Source: Cryptomeria japonica
Lineage: Eukaryota; Streptophyta; Pinopsida; Cupressales; Cupressaceae
Reading direction: 5' to 3'
Assembly (NCBI RefSeq): GCF_030272615.1
Contig: NC_081414.1
Span: 6,767,001 to 6,831,000, forward strand
DNA length: 64,000 nt
Positions 21,215-33,930 of this stretch are shown piece after piece (the first letter of the stretch is position 1; every line of letters starts with the position of its first letter). The position numbers were made by a program, and so were the translations under genes. The notes under the pieces were generated by a model that saw only the letters and a list, made by a program, of their open reading frames with translations, had not been told where the DNA came from and searched no databases.

Positions 21215-22027
21215 TGTTGTTGTTGTAGCTAGGTCGGGTCCTTCTAGGGCCAACCTAGCACGATTAGATAGCTAAGTGGCCTGTCGGCCTTAGCCATGAT
21301 AAAGGGCAACAAATTAATGCTTATGCCAGGCGCTATGATCCGATTCAGCTCTGGCCCTAAATGGGCAAATTAATTATGCAAGATGATGTAACTTGTAATG
21401 TATTGGTTTGGCCTCATTTGGGGCGATTCATGTAACATGTAAATATGATGTAACTTGCAATAGGTCTTGACCTATATGCGTAACTTGCAATTCATAATGT
21501 AACTATGATTCTTGGCACCAAAATATGCAAGGCCGACTAGAGGCCTATTGAGGACAAAGTCACCTATATATGCAAGGTAATTTGAGATCAAATCACTATC
21601 AATGAGCAGCGAACTACTTCTGATTTTAAGCAACGATCTACTTCTGATTACAAGCAGTGAATTACACCTGATAGAGATCAGTGAATTATCTCTTGATTAG
21701 GCAAATCACCTAGGGTTCCTGAATCTATCTAAAGGCTGGCGAATTTGTATTCCAAGCTGAGCGAACATCCTTCAGTGCTGCCGAATGAAGTTACAGTGAC
21801 AGCGATCTGCATTTGAAGGATTGTCAAGGTCATAGCATTTCAGATAAGTCTGCCCTAGCATGGGAATGTTGTAATTGTGCTACCGTGTTTGATCTAATAT
21901 AAACTGAGATAATTGTTGTTGGGTTTTTCACCTCCAAGAGGGAGGTTCTCCCAGGGTACTATTGTGTTATGTGTATTGCGTTTATTATTTTCTGTTCTTT
22001 GTTATCAGTCTGATCATAAAATCAACA
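21215..22027 (+). repeat. E2 3' LTR
   Basis: Uninterrupted 813-bp copy. It follows TAAGAGGGAG and ends AATCAACA, then the ATGAT duplication. It preserves the empty site for insertion X (CATGG at 21859-21863). Confidence 0.93.
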
Positions 22028-22032
22028 ATGAT

Positions 22033-22449
22033 AAGCTTCATTCAAAATATTACATTTTCTCCAATTGGTTGGATGTCTTTTCCGTTAACATATTATGCAC
22101 ACCATAGAGTCACCCTCATCATTGTTATGTCAATGTTGAATGAATTTACTAGGAGACCTAGCAAGAACATTTTAGCTTTTCATTCATTATTTGTGACTGG
22201 CCATAATTTCTTGGAGGCAGCTATGGTTATATTACCTTGGGAATCACTAATGACACATCCAGCTTAGGCAATGAAACCCTTTTGACTAAATTTTTGCTTA
22301 TTGACGAATGGTTGAATCCTTGATTCACATGAACAGGCTCAATTTTTGAATTTTAAATAATGACTAGCAGAGATGGAAAAGATCAGCCAATCCCCACAAT
22401 AAATGTTATTGAAGCGACTCAAATTCATTCATTTTGTTCTGAACATGAT
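22033..22449 (-). other. Probable INTS9 3' UTR and flank
   Basis: 417 bp between the INTS9 stop and the E2 target duplication. No canonical AATAAA is seen on the minus strand, so the poly(A) site cannot be placed. It may use a variant signal or lie within E2. Confidence 0.35.
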
Positions 22450-22989
22450 TCAGATACTATTTACAGCCTTGTAAATACGTTCCCGTGTTGCTGCATCATC
22501 TGCTTTGATTAAAATATGTTTATCTTTAACTTCAATAGTCGCTTTTGATGGGGTACTGATGTTTACAACAAATTTTGTTTGGCTTTCATCATAGCCTTTA
22601 TTGTTTGTTGTAACAATTTCAGGTGTAAAATCATATTCAACAGAAGCACATAACCCACAATCTTTCAAAGCTACCAACAAAACATCTGGATGGATCTTGC
22701 CTCGTCCAGATTGCCATTTTGTTAAAGATGTCAATGCACTTACTGATGCTACAGACTTCAAAGAAAGCCGACCATCTTCTATATGAAGTTCTGCTTTCAG
22801 TTTGGCCACCGCAGATTTTCTTTGTCCAGCCTGGCTTGGCCTAAGCTGAAATGCTAAATCTGTTGCCATATCTACTTCAATGTCATCTTTTACACTGGGT
22901 ATGCGCAATGTTTGTCCCTTGCAGTAGAACAAAGTTGGATGTTCTTTTAGGTCTATCTTGTTCACTACTTTATGTAGAGCTTCTGGAAA
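22450..22989 (-). CDS. INTS9: INTS9 last exon (C-terminal domain)
   Basis: Encodes the final 179 residues, from FPEALHKVVNKIDL to ERIYKAVNSI and a TGA at 22450-22452. Acceptor ...tttgcag abuts 22989; the phase is 0 on both sides. It holds the linker after the beta-CASP region (IPSVKDDIEVDMATDLA) and the C-terminal domain (HPDVLLVALKDCGLCASVEY ...), which in the INTS9 family binds the INTS11 C terminus. The joined reading LVM-FPEA continues the conserved 'QPKLV.FP' motif of the preceding exon. The upstream in-frame ATG at 23001 is inside the intron and should not be used as a start. Confidence 0.88.
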   Translation of the reverse strand, partial: FPEALHKVVNKIDLKEHPTLFYCKGQTLRIPSVKDDIEVDMATDLAFQLRPSQAGQRKSAVAKLKAELHIEDGRLSLKSVASVSALTSLTKWQSGRGKIHPDVLLVALKDCGLCASVEYDFTPEIVTTNNKGYDESQTKFVVNISTPSKATIEVKDKHILIKADDAATRERIYKAVNSI

Positions 22990-23120
22990 CTGCAAATGCA
23001 CCCAGTATTGATATCATGATTCTTATTGACCAGTTTACAAACAAACATCTATGATGGCTGTGCTAAAATATTCTCCTGAATTGTAGAAATATGATCTTGT
23101 GGCCTATTCGGTCAACTCAC

Positions 23121-23172
23121 CATTACAAGCTTTGGTTGCAATTTCTTCATAAGTGGTACGATCTCCTCAGAC
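23121..23172 (-). CDS. INTS9: INTS9 exon (second from the 3' end)
   Basis: 52 bp encoding SEEIVPLMKKLQPKLVM, completing the Arg codon split with the exon at 23577. Donor gtgagt follows 23121; acceptor ...tttttag precedes 23172. The motif (K)LQPKLV is the end of the beta-CASP segment. Confidence 0.87.
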
Positions 23173-23576
23173 CTAAAAATCAAAACAAAGAAAACAAATT
23201 AATGATTACATCCACAAACAAAGCATTATGAGGCTTTGACTGCACAATCCATCATTTCATGTCCTTTTTTCCATTGATGTATAAATATCTCTATCTCAAT
23301 ATTTTTGTGTCTAAAAGTTTTGCTGTATTTCCCAGATACTACTTCACTAATTGCAGTAAGAGCAGCCAAAGTCTGTAAAAAATGGGAAACATTGGCTAAC
23401 CAGGTAGAACTCTTGATAGTTTAACTTTATATTAGCAAGGGTAGAAGTCCGTTAGAAAAAGAATGTCAGTTCTCTACTCTTTGAAGTAAACACCGTCAAG
23501 TACAATTTAATTTACACGAGTCCTCATAAATCGATAAATAGGGTATGTTGCATTGATAAAAACAAAATATATGTAC

Positions 23577-23662
23577 CTCAGCCCAGATGGAAAAGGGCAG
23601 TGAAGAAGTTTCATTGCCATTGGCTTGAAAGGAGCAAGTAAGAGATCAATATCAATCATATC
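23577..23662 (-). CDS. INTS9: INTS9 exon (third from the 3' end)
   Basis: 86 bp encoding DMIDIDLLLAPFKPMAMKLL and HCPFPSGL plus two bases of Arg. Acceptor ...tttacag and donor gtacat. Phase 0 in, phase 2 out, matching the next exon. LLAPFKPMAMK is a conserved INTS9 block. Confidence 0.88.
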
Positions 23663-23899
23663 CTGTAAACAAAAGTTCACGCCATCAACAAAATGGCAAA
23701 TACAGAATGAAATATTTCTGTATTCAAAAGATGATCAAAATGCATCTTGGAGCTTGGGTGACAATCTAAAGCATATTATGTATTGATTGTCAAAGCAAAT
23801 TTTACCAATACAATCTCTTATTTCTTAGGAATTCATGCTGCAGTTACTAGTAACACAAAGGAACATAATCTTATGGTAGAGCAAAACTGTCAAACAAAC

Positions 23900-24020
23900 C
23901 TCTACCACAACAAGCAGACAGCTTGGGTTCTGATTCCACCGATGAAGCAAATGCACAGTTGGCCCAAGTCGTAGGCTCCAATGGGAAGCAAACATTATAC
24001 ATGGTTCCTGCCACACATTT
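23900..24020 (-). CDS. INTS9: INTS9 exon (fourth from the 3' end)
   Basis: 121 bp: one base completing Val, then 40 codons with WQEPCIMFASHWSLRLGP, HLLHRW and SCLLVVVE. This is the most conserved stretch of the gene and secures the family. Acceptor ...gaagcag, donor gtttgt. It lies immediately downstream of the 19-kb intron. Confidence 0.9.
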
Positions 24021-26880
24021 CTGCTTCCAGATGCTATTAGGGTATTCAAATACTGGTATAAAAAGAATATTGTTATATCAAAAAGAGAAAATGACAGAAA
24101 TCAGAAGACCATTTCAACCTTCAACATATGCAAATCAGACTAGTCTCTATCAACAATCAAAAAAATCGAGTGGGTTAACCATCTGCTCGAGAAAAAGGAA
24201 ATTATAATGTTCCCTACAGAAGCACTATAAGACATTTGCATGACCTAGATGTTATGTAGATATTGTACATAAAAACTTAGAATCAAGTCAGTCATTTTCA
24301 ACTTTTTTGAATCAGATTCTGTATGGTATGACTGTGAACTGCTTGTTATCAGAAACAATATTATGTATCTGAAATGAGTGCCTTCCCAGTTGATTCCTTG
24401 TGTCTACAAAGACAAATTTCTGAGAAAATAGCTTCAAAAATCAGCATACAGTTTCAATAAAACTGTTAGAAAATATATATTAATAAATGTAATTACAACT
24501 ATTTAAACATGGGCATGGAATAATCTGGAAGTCATCCAGTCAAAGATGTGTTTCATGTTACAACCACAAGAATACCTTCACTCCAGAGAAAAGCATCTAC
24601 AACATATTCAAACTACTCAAGCAAATCCTAAGATCGAAGATGAGAGAAAATCTGATCTAGATGCAAGAAGAATCTATCATCCTCTTTACTCGTTTACAAT
24701 CTACATTGTCAACGTATCAAGAAAAAAAAATCTGAAATTTTGCTTATAAACTTGAGTATTTGTATGCCTTGGGCATTTGACAATTTCAACTGCACTAGTT
24801 AAAGTGTACATCTTAGCAGGCCATTGTACCATTTCCTCCTAATCAACATTTGATGCATGACACAAATCAACTTATCTCTCCTTTCTGATCATTAAGGACT
24901 TCAAGGCAGAAAGGGGATTTAATCATGGCTGTACAGTAATGGTGAATGTGTAAAATGACAATTGATGAGGCAAAGCAATCATTGCCATCTGGCAACAGGA
25001 TAGAGGTCGAGGTGGAGCCGCAAACTCATTGTAACAGAATGCGAGGATTAGAACCTTTCCCCAAGTTTTGACCAAGAAAGAGAAAGATGTAATATATTTT
25101 AATATGCAAGTTATGAATTATGATGAGCAACCATCATAAATTCATAATAGTTGCCCGCCAACTATTGTATAAGGATTTTGCATGATGTAATTTTGTATTC
25201 AAATGAATCAAATTTAATAGAATCACTTCTGTACTCAATTATGGACTCATTGTATAGAATTGCCAATGAATTTTGCAACAAACAAAAAAGTGTTTTTAGA
25301 GATATTCAAGCAATTTTTAAAGTTGTCGAGTTTTTCCCGAGTCATTGCCAAGTCAAATATTTTGGGTTTGCCGACTTTTTACTAAGTCAGGATTTGTCAA
25401 CTATGGTTTGAATGTACAGGGTTTTAGCTTTAGGACTTGATACAATATGAAAATTCTGTATGGGTACATGTTATCTCTAGTTTTGACCATGGAAAATTTT
25501 AAACTTTTCACATCTCCTAAGTTGACATGAATCATTGAATCTTATCCCAAAAGTCATGTCAGTTCTTGAAGACACATGTGAAGGTTCTCTGATGTCATTT
25601 ACTTGATTGAGTTGCAAACATTAAAGTCCACGTCAATTAGTCTTGGTTTTAAATGTTCTTGATCATCTTCAGCTGTTGATGTAATGCCTCCTTCTCAAGC
25701 TTAGTTGGTAGAAAGTGTTAGCCTATTTTCTAAGTTCTCACAAGATGATTGGTAACGACAAGGAGACTCCAGAATTTTGGAGAACATAGGTTCAATATTT
25801 TAAGGTTGCTATTTATGGCCATGGGCAAAGTTGGCAATGTGGATCATCAAGACACTTTCATAAGCGATTTCTAACTTTTGGTGGGTTCTCCAAACTTCTT
25901 GGAGGGGTAGTCTATTTTTAGTAAGTTACCCGGTTAGCTCTTATCATCATCCCAAGTCTTCAGTATTATGATGGTATAATCAGGGTTTGATTAATGATGT
26001 TTCAATGCTTTCCATAACGTGGATAAAATCATGTTAATATTCATCAAGTTTCTAATGTTAAATTATTAAAGTGACAACCTTAGTATAATATCTTTTTAAA
26101 AAGGTGATAATATACTTCTAAAGTGGATGCCTAGGGGAAAGGGGGACCTTTGCACATAAGAAGATATTATTATATTTCTTAAAGGTCATTTTTAAGGGAA
26201 AATGAATTATTATAATTTAAAATTGAATATTTCCCTCCAAAAAGTTGTATAAGATGTGATCTTATTTGAAGATTAGACTTGTGAATGATATTGTTATGTT
26301 ATTGGAATGAACCTGAGTTCTTCCAAAGCTTCTTGAGGACGAAAAACCTCTTGGAGTTGCTAGTTTCAAGGACAAAAACCTGCCTAGCTAGCTGAGTGGT
26401 TTCATACAGAGCCCACAATTGTCTGCAGATTGAAGTTTCACTTTTGTTTGAATATATGAAAATCTTCGTTGTATTTTGAGTTGCTTATCTGATGTTGGTC
26501 AACTTGGTTTGCATAACTTTCTTGAGGTTTCTGAAGAGTTTGTTCAAGGTGATTATCGGAATTTTCCTTGCTCACAGTACAGCTCTAGGCAGGCCATACA
26601 TTTCCATACCGAGTAGTACCAAAGGTTGCACGTGTAAGTTGATTTCTTAATGTCATATCATCTATTGTTATCCGCCGATATTAATTGCCTTTGCTAGCTA
26701 TAGTTATACAATTGGCGAGGAGCTAGGAGTCATGTGAAGAGTTGGTCGTACAATTTAGGCGCAGGTTGTACCCCTGTTGCTGGGTGTAGGAACCAAAAAC
26801 GGAATCGCTATTGTTTAGGGGCATTCAACACTCCATGTGATGACGCCTTGCTCTTATTTGACAATCCTACGCCTTTTCAT
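24021..26880. other. Intron sequence, no gene recognised
   Basis: A/T-rich and non-coding. 25320-25415 resembles the right end of the 27778-28313 repeat (shared 'gagttttt' and 'caactatggttt'). Confidence 0.5.
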
Positions 26881-26900
26881 GATGGACAAATGAAGTTTTT

Positions 26901-29300
26901 GTGAGTTATATGCATTTCAGTTTCTGTCCAAGGCAAACCAGCAGTAAATTCACTAATTTCAAACCTGTTAATGATTTCTATTTACATGGCAAATTAATTT
27001 TCTTCCTTGACAGAGTTTTGGGGTGTGTATCGTGTGTTTATTTAAGGAGTTTTGGTGTTGTTTTCTTTTCGGGGATGTTGAGTGTGTTGGAGAGACCTTT
27101 GGGTGTCTTCCTTGTTGCCCAATCTAGATGCAGCATATCTATAGAGCATTATCATGCTTGTTTTTCAATAAAACGGCAAAAAACCAAATGTGGTGGACCT
27201 CCACCAGCTTCTATTTGCATTATCCAGGGTATTTTCTTAGTTGCATTCAAATTTATCGATTATCCATGTGATTTGGCATCATTTAGGGGTGTTGCAGCAG
27301 TTTGTTATACATCAGAACTTCATATCAACAATTATTCAATGTTTATATCAACATGAAAAGAGTTTTTCCATTGCCAGGAAGAATAAGGGCAGCAAGCTGA
27401 ACTCAGAAGAAGAAATCTTTGCTTCTTGTGCAAAGGAACCTGGAAGCCTAGCCACTGCTAAAAGGATAAAGAAGTGAAGGAAGAATTAAAAGTCATAGAA
27501 CGAGACTAAAAAAGAGAAGATGGAACAAGAGGAAAGTCAGTATTTGAGTTGCATTGAAGTTGATGAGTTACAGGAAAATGAATGCATGAACTTCTCTAGT
27601 ACTGACTAATGAGGAGAATGTTACTAAACAAGAAGATGCTCAAATTCCCTTCCGAACATTTTAGTAGAGGAGAATGCTAATTCCAAACCTGTTGAAAATT
27701 TCAAATCAGCAAGTATTGGTAAACAAATTGTCAATGGTCCCAAAATTGGAGGTATGAAGTGTTTCGATCAAGGTTGAAAAAATCGCAGGGTACTCGCGCG
27801 CTAGGAATTGTGGCGAGATACTTGCATAAAATTATATCCAATTAGCTGCAAAATTATATACAAATAAAATTAGAATTTTAAAATTAACTAGGCTATTCCA
27901 AAAAATTCACTAGTTTGAATAAATACTTAACTATTATGAACACTTAAATATGATGATTGTAAACAAAAAACATTATAGAATTACTAAAGGTAGAATTGTG
28001 GGTGGTAAAAGAAAAATTGCCAAATGGGTTTAAGCATGTTATTATGTTTATGATTAACTAGAAAAATTCATCCTTTTGATTCTTGTTTGTGTTTTAATAT
28101 CTCTTTTGAGACAACTCAAACTGGAAAAATATGTTCTACAAATTCAGCGTATATGTGTGGTTTTTAAGAATATTTTTAGAATATATATATTTTCAAATGT
28201 TTGATAAATCTGTCGAGTTAATGCTGACTTTTCCTGATTTCTTGTCAAGTCCCGAGTTTTAAAAAAATTTGGGCCACCCAAGTTATTGCCAAGTCCGAGT
28301 TTTTCAACTATGGTTTCAATGATTCTTTGTTTGGGTAGAGTGCTTTCAATCCATCTCTTTAAAAAGTTTGCAAGGAAACACAAAAAGAGGAACCCAATCT
28401 TGAAGGTTGTTATGTTGCTTCTATAAATGAGGATGAAGCTAAACTTTCAAGTGCATTTGCCAGTAAAGAGTAGTACATGAGTCTTCATGAGAGTGCTGAG
28501 ATTGAAGGACATATTGATTTGAAGTTTGCTTAAGTAGCAACTATTTATAAGTTATATGAAGGTATGGATATTTTTGATAACTCATTGATTGAATATAATG
28601 CCGTCCTACCATCTATTCAAAGCAATTGCAATACAAAATTTAGAGAGGTAGCTGATTTCGGAAGTAAAAAAGAAGACAATTCACAAATTTGGTTGTGTAA
28701 AGAGCAAATTCCTTGGATGATTTTGATCAAAGGCCTAGAGAGTTACAAGATTTGAAGAACCAATTGTTGGTCACTGAGGAAAAGGTTGTACAAACCTTAA
28801 CACATTTTGATAGCACACACCGATTCATTGAAGACCTCTTTTGGAAGGCTCAAGTTGAGGAGAGATAGAAAGGTTTAATGGTCAGAGATACTCTATCAAA
28901 TCTGCAAACTACCAAAGGTGCCTTAGAAATAAGAAAATCAGATTACTTGCATTTGCTTTCAAAGTTTAACATAGAGATCACGCAATCAATTTTGCAGAAG
29001 AGGCTTTCAATGCATGCACAAAAAAGGAGAAAGAAGTCAACGAGCTTAACCTTAAGTTTAGCTCACTATTCACTCTATAAAGTAGAAAATCAGTCATCTA
29101 TTACAAACACATCAAAGGAACATGAAAGTGATACAAGGACTATGGAGGTCAAACAAATAATTGAAGGAATTAATAAGCTCCAAAAGGATTATGATTTGGA
29201 GCAAAGCCACCCTTGGAGACATGAAGAAGGATTTGGGAGTGATGAAGAATTGCTCAGTGATTTCAGTAGCTCTAGTATCATGGATATTTAGTATGATGAT
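26901..29300 (+). pseudogene. Unidentified coding-like remnants
   Basis: Several plus-strand open pieces look like decayed protein but match nothing I know: 26901-27356; 27360-27477 (SFSIARKNKGSKLNSEEEIF); 28564-28755; and 28878-29291 (a Lys/Glu-rich, coiled-coil-like stretch including EVKQIIEGINKLQKDYDLEQ). Frames shift between them. The last piece ends about 300 bp before a gypsy-type purine tract and LTR at 29609, so it may be internal sequence of that element. Alternatively it is a gene remnant antisense to INTS9. Confidence 0.3.
27778..28313. repeat. Candidate small inverted-repeat element
   Basis: Ends GTTGAAAAA ... TTTTTCAAC about 535 bp apart. The right end recurs at 25320-25415, and related sequence is seen at 41600-41970 ('actatgcttt'). 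No clear target duplication, so MITE status is uncertain. Confidence 0.3.
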
Positions 29301-29608
29301 AACACTCAAGAAAAACATCAAGAGTGCAATTTCATTGGGCTTGATAATAAAATTTTAATTAGAGTGGTGTAGGAGAAGCCATCAGGTATTGGGAATAGCG
29401 AACTCCCAATTTGGCTTTGGGATCCAAGGATTTATATGATTGGTGGATTGCTTCACAATGTAACAAAGATTGACAAAGTTGTTGGGTTCAGTTGTATTAG
29501 AATGTTGCAATGGAAATATGGTGAAGCATTCCTTACGATCATTTGAGATCTTGATACTGGCATATAGGTTCATTGTTTGAGCACAAGCAATCTTTGGGAA
29601 GGAAGGAT

Positions 29609-30142
29609 TGTAATGTCCCCATTTTCAGCCAAGTTTTCCAAAAAGAATAATTTAATTAATTATAATTGATTTGTCTGAATTAATGCTTCTAGGAAACTTG
29701 TATTTAATTAATTGTTTTTTAACCGGATATTTTATTTTTATTGACTTTACCTGAGGCCAAAAAAAAAATATTAATAGTAATTTACAAGGAGTAAAAGGAA
29801 TAATATGAAAAAAATTGATTTTATAATTCAAATTACAGAAAGTTCTAGAGGGATTAAAAAAGGAATTGAGGAAAAATAAATTCGTTATTGATTATTCATT
29901 TTGGTGGAAACCCTCTTTGGGAATATAAGCTTTGTTAAGCTAATCAGCTTGGGACAAAAGCACTAAGCTGAATATTGGTTTTGTGGATGAAAACCCACTT
30001 AATCAATCCTTGGTGAATTCATACATGGTTCGCATGTGTGAAAATTGATGTAGATTTGAAGGAGATTGCGCAAAGAGAATTATCTTCCTAGATATTGGAT
30101 ATCTATAGGTACAAATTATTGAAAATTTAAGTTGTGATTAAA
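29609..30142 (+). repeat. Gypsy-type 3' LTR, interrupted
   Basis: It starts TGTAATGTCCCC after the purine tract GGGAAGGAAGGA (29596-29607). The upstream phrase 'gcacaagcaatctttggga' parallels the pre-LTR sequence of the chromovirus at 58243 and of the element ending at 53636. It is broken at 30143 by another LTR start. Confidence 0.6.
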
Positions 30143-31188
30143 TGTGATGTCCCCATCTTTAACCTAGAAAGTTAACAAACAATAAACAATTATGTGATCA
30201 AGGGTGGCAGCCTTGATAGCATCTCCAAGTAGCTATAAGTTAGAAGATGGCAATTTATACATAGTTGTAACGTTGGAATTGCACCCCGTGCAATTCCACG
30301 TCACATAAGCGCCTTCGCTTTAAGCTGATTGGAAACATTCTTCGTCTCCTTGTCCTTTTGCCCACATGGATTGCCTTGTCAACTTGGACAATGGCCTTTT
30401 CTTGATCATGCTGACCATTCGACTTATAGACATTAGTGCACCGCATAAACGTCCGCGTGCCACGCTAGCATCCTGCAAATATGTCAATCTGCAGGTGGCG
30501 TTTTAGCATTACGCTTGTGCCTGGAAGAGTTAGTAACGCCTCTACCTGTGGCCACTGACGTCAAGATTCTTCCTGGGGGTCTATATGTCATGCATTTGAG
30601 ATGATTTTGGGACTTCTTAATCATTTGGTAAATTCTTAAGCTCTTGGTGTATCTTCTACATCTTTCACGGGTTTTTCCAACGTTCATTATCCACCATTGT
30701 AATAGCTTCAAGGAGTTTTGGGTGTTGGATTTCACTCCTTAAAGTGTGAACTTATTGGGTGTTGAAGGGAAGTTCTCTCCCTCTTATCATTCACGTTCCA
30801 TAATATCATACCCATTGTTCTCTACTTAGTATATTCATCGTCTTATTTATCAATCTTTATCTTTATCGTTTTTCTTTCACCTATGGCTATCATTTGGGTT
30901 GTCCATGGAGGTGGAAACAATGAAATGGGGGTCTAACTAAGGTAGACCTCTAAACACAACTCCCAACATTTTCTCTCTTCTCTACGTGCAAGTTTGTGAT
31001 CGAGGAAAAGAGATTATCTTGCGGGAGGCTTCAATCATGGACCGGTTGTAAGCTTCCCTCATCTTTTCTTGTCTTCTTTTGACTATTTGCTTTGTCCCTA
31101 TTATTTTATTTATCACAGTACCATTATTTTAATCATATTGTCATGTCCACGTCCGTTGTATAGTCTTTGTACTCTGTCCATACAGGAT

Positions 31189-31586
31189 GTTAGCGTGTCG
31201 TGCTGGTGTCCCAGTTCTACACATTCGTCCCAAGAACAAAGACTTAGCAGAGTTCCTTCCAGGGGTCTTTGTAGCCTTAGTTGTTTAATTTTGTACTTTA
31301 CATCCCCTGGCTCACCTTTAGTGCCAATTTAAGTGAGGTAGAGTGAAGGTCGGCTTGTTCCTTGGAGTTCATCACTTCGAGGGTAGCAAATCCCGTCCTC
31401 TACCTTTTGGTGAACTCGACGTGAAGCTAGTTGCATTTTTTATTTTCTCATTGTCTGTGTGTTATCATAATTTAAAAGAAAACAAATATATACATATATA
31501 TATATACATAAATGCAATTCAACATATAAACAAATTTCTAATCAAGTTCCTTCATCGTTAAGTGTTGTATAATCTTTGTAGTATCC
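31189..31586 (+). repeat. Direct repeat copy 1 (398 bp)
   Basis: 'gttagcgtgtcgtgctggtg' to '...ttgtagtatcc'; copy 2 is 33931-34338, nearly identical apart from a TA-run length change. A (TA)n tract lies at 31490-31506. The repeat brackets the Copia fragment exactly. Confidence 0.85.
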
Positions 31587-33930
31587 ACATACATCAGCGT
31601 GGACCAGCTGCAGTACCTTAGAGGCTCGCCATGAGTCACCATCCTTGAACGGTGTCCGGTGTTGCTTCCCAGCCTAGCAAGCTTCACAAACGCAATGATT
31701 CTGAGTCTGAATATCAGGTAGACCATGTACTAAGTCTTCTTCAACAAGCTGTGCAAGATAATGAATGTTCCGGTGACCATATCGCTGATGCCAGAGACTG
31801 CTGATTGATGAAGATTTAGCTGCGAAGGCATGCTCAAGAGAATCGCCTGTATCCACAAGTCTATATAGACCATGATCCTCAATGCCAACAGCTACAGTAG
31901 TGCTAGAAGCACGATCAACAATCGAGCACTTATGTGTACTGAAAATGACATCCAGCTGAGGAGAATGCCGCATAATCTGATTGACAAAAAGGAGGTTAAG
32001 TTCCATACCAGGAACATAGTACACATTGAGGAATATGAGATTCCTCCCTCCAAACTATATCTGAACGCTGCCCTTGCCAACAACAATGTACTCTTCACCA
32101 CCTCCAAAAATAATTGAATCAGTGTAGGGAGAGAACTCAACAAACCAGTCACGCCTGTGAGTGAAATGACGAGAAGCACCAAAATCAATGTACCAGGCAA
32201 AAGACTTCACATGATCTGCAGGTCTTTTAGCCATGAAGGCATAAAAGGCAAACTCTTTTTACTCTGTGCTCAGCAACATTGGCTTTAGGCGGAGACCCTC
32301 CCTGCTTGCGTTGCTCGGAAGCCAATCTAGTACGGCAATCTTTGATCATATGACCAAATTTGTGACAGTAATTGCATTGCACCTTCTTTTTCTTGGAACC
32401 ATCCTGAGACTAAGAAGAGCCCTTCTACTGAAAGGACTGGGATGACTGGGATTTGCCTTTATCCTTGTGAAAGGATTTGGCAGCAAAGGCATGTTCTGAG
32501 GAGGCTGAAGTAGCACCGCTACCAAACTATTGTTTCCAACGATCTTGCTGCAAAAGTTTGGTGCATAACTCTGGAAATTTCAGATCAACATTAGTAGAAG
32601 TAATGTTGAGAGTCTCTATAAAGTGCTCATACGGTTTTGGTAGACTTTTCAGAGTAATGACTACCATATCCTCTTCCTCCATGTGCTGACCAATAGCTTC
32701 GAGCTGATCTCGAATGTCCTTAATCTTTGTAAGATGCTCCTGTAAGGACATGCGTTCATCCATCATAATGGAGAACAGCTGATTTTTCAGAAAAAAGGCT
32801 CGACTCTTGTCGGATGTCTCATGCAACTCCTTCAGATGCTTCCAGATGTCTGCAACTGACTTGCCAGAAGGAATCTGAGGTAGCTGGTCATCTGTAACAG
32901 AGAGCTTGAGAAGCATAACAGCTTCTCAATTGCGGTCATCAAACTTGTCCTAGTCAGCTCTAGGTGTTTGAGCATGGGACTCCGTGCCCAAAACAAGATT
33001 ATCCAGGCGGCGATATTCAAAAATAGTCAACATGCGCTACTTCCAGGTGTTATAATTTTTCCCATTAAATCGCTAACTGCCTTCCAACATCAAGTTGGTC
33101 AATGACGCCATCTTGCACGTTTCCCAATGCACGAAAAACGAAAAAACTGAGAAGAGGCGCTGGCACGGAATTCAAAAAATTGAATCCCTATGCAGAAACA
33201 TAGGCAGATGCAAGTACAGACTTCAAAAAATGAAGTACAGCTGGCACGAATTTCAAGAAAAAAATTTCGGCTAACCTAGAAAAATCTGAAGACAACCCAG
33301 AAATCCTTGCAAAAAACCCAAAAAGAATCTGTTGTTAGAATCTCAATCCGCTGGCTCAAAAATCGAGGCACCTAGAAAATTCTGAGGACGACCCAATTGA
33401 GATCTTGAAAAACCCACCCAAAGAATCTGCAATCAGAAAAAAGTTTCGACTTGATCTGAAGGTAAAAACCCTAATCGAAAATGCAGATTTCCGTCCAAAA
33501 ATGGCAGAAAAAAATTGCAGGTGAGAGAAAAAACGCGTCGCGTGGTTGCGCGAAATGCAGGAGAGACGGGTCGCGGGAGAGGGCAGAAAATAGCGAGAAA
33601 ACCCTAGTAGCTGCAGCCAAAACAAACTGCCAAAGTAGCAATTTCGAATAAACAAAGAAATTTTTCAAAAAAAAACTGTTAAAATTTTAATTGAAAAATT
33701 ATTTCGAAAATAACTTGGCTCTGATACCATATTACGCAAGTAATTGGTAAAAAATGGAATGTTATTAACAATGAGCAAACGCTCAATAAATAAGATTACA
33801 AAAGAATTACAAGAGGGCAAGTTTCTAAATAGAAACTACCAATAAAATCGAGCAAGATCTTATTAAGATATTTACACTAAGTTTACAATATTGAGCATTA
33901 ATAATAAAATAATAAAGTATTATTCTAATA
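31587..33930 (-). pseudogene. Truncated Copia: 5' LTR, gag, protease, start of integrase
   Basis: Reading leftward: 201-bp LTR (33730-33930, TATTA/TAATA ends), tRNA-iMet primer site (33718-33729), leader, gag from ATG 33111 (MASLTNLMLEGS), CCHC knuckle CNYCHKFGHMIKDC near 32360, protease WYIDFGASRHFTHRRDW near 32180 (Phe where relatives have Ser in DSGAS), GAG-pre-integrase SLWHQRYGHRN, and a stop of homology at LVHADVC. Integrase core, reverse transcriptase, RNase H and the other LTR are gone. By my reading eight in-frame TAG stops, one TGA and one frameshift near 32250 inactivate it; most TAGs sit where Gln is expected. Confidence 0.88.
33718..33729 (-). other. Primer-binding site of truncated Copia
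   Basis: TGGTATCAGAGC on the minus strand, flush with the 201-bp LTR. Confidence 0.9.

Larger units (their letters stand above)
9577..22027 (+). mobile_element. E2: non-autonomous LTR retrotransposon with two nested insertions
   Basis: LTRs of 813 bp each flank it once the insertion in the 5' LTR is removed (649 + 164 bp versus 813 bp). A perfect 5-bp target duplication ATGAT sits at 9572-9576 and 22028-22032. The internal region (13254-13768 joined to 20162-21214, about 1.6 kb) encodes no gag or pol. The purine tract TAAGAGGGAG before the 3' LTR and the minisatellite motif match E1. It is interrupted by X (10226-13072) and a Copia element (13774-20156), both newer than E2. The 3' end is about 420 bp beyond the INTS9 stop codon. 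Confidence 0.92.

Noticed and set aside
22990-23001. ATG at 23001 as start of a separate 183-residue gene
   Set aside because: It lies upstream of a good cag acceptor, and the exon continues the INTS9 frame of 23121-23172.
31490-31506. TA run as promoter TATA box
   Set aside because: Simple (TA)n microsatellite whose length differs between the two repeat copies.
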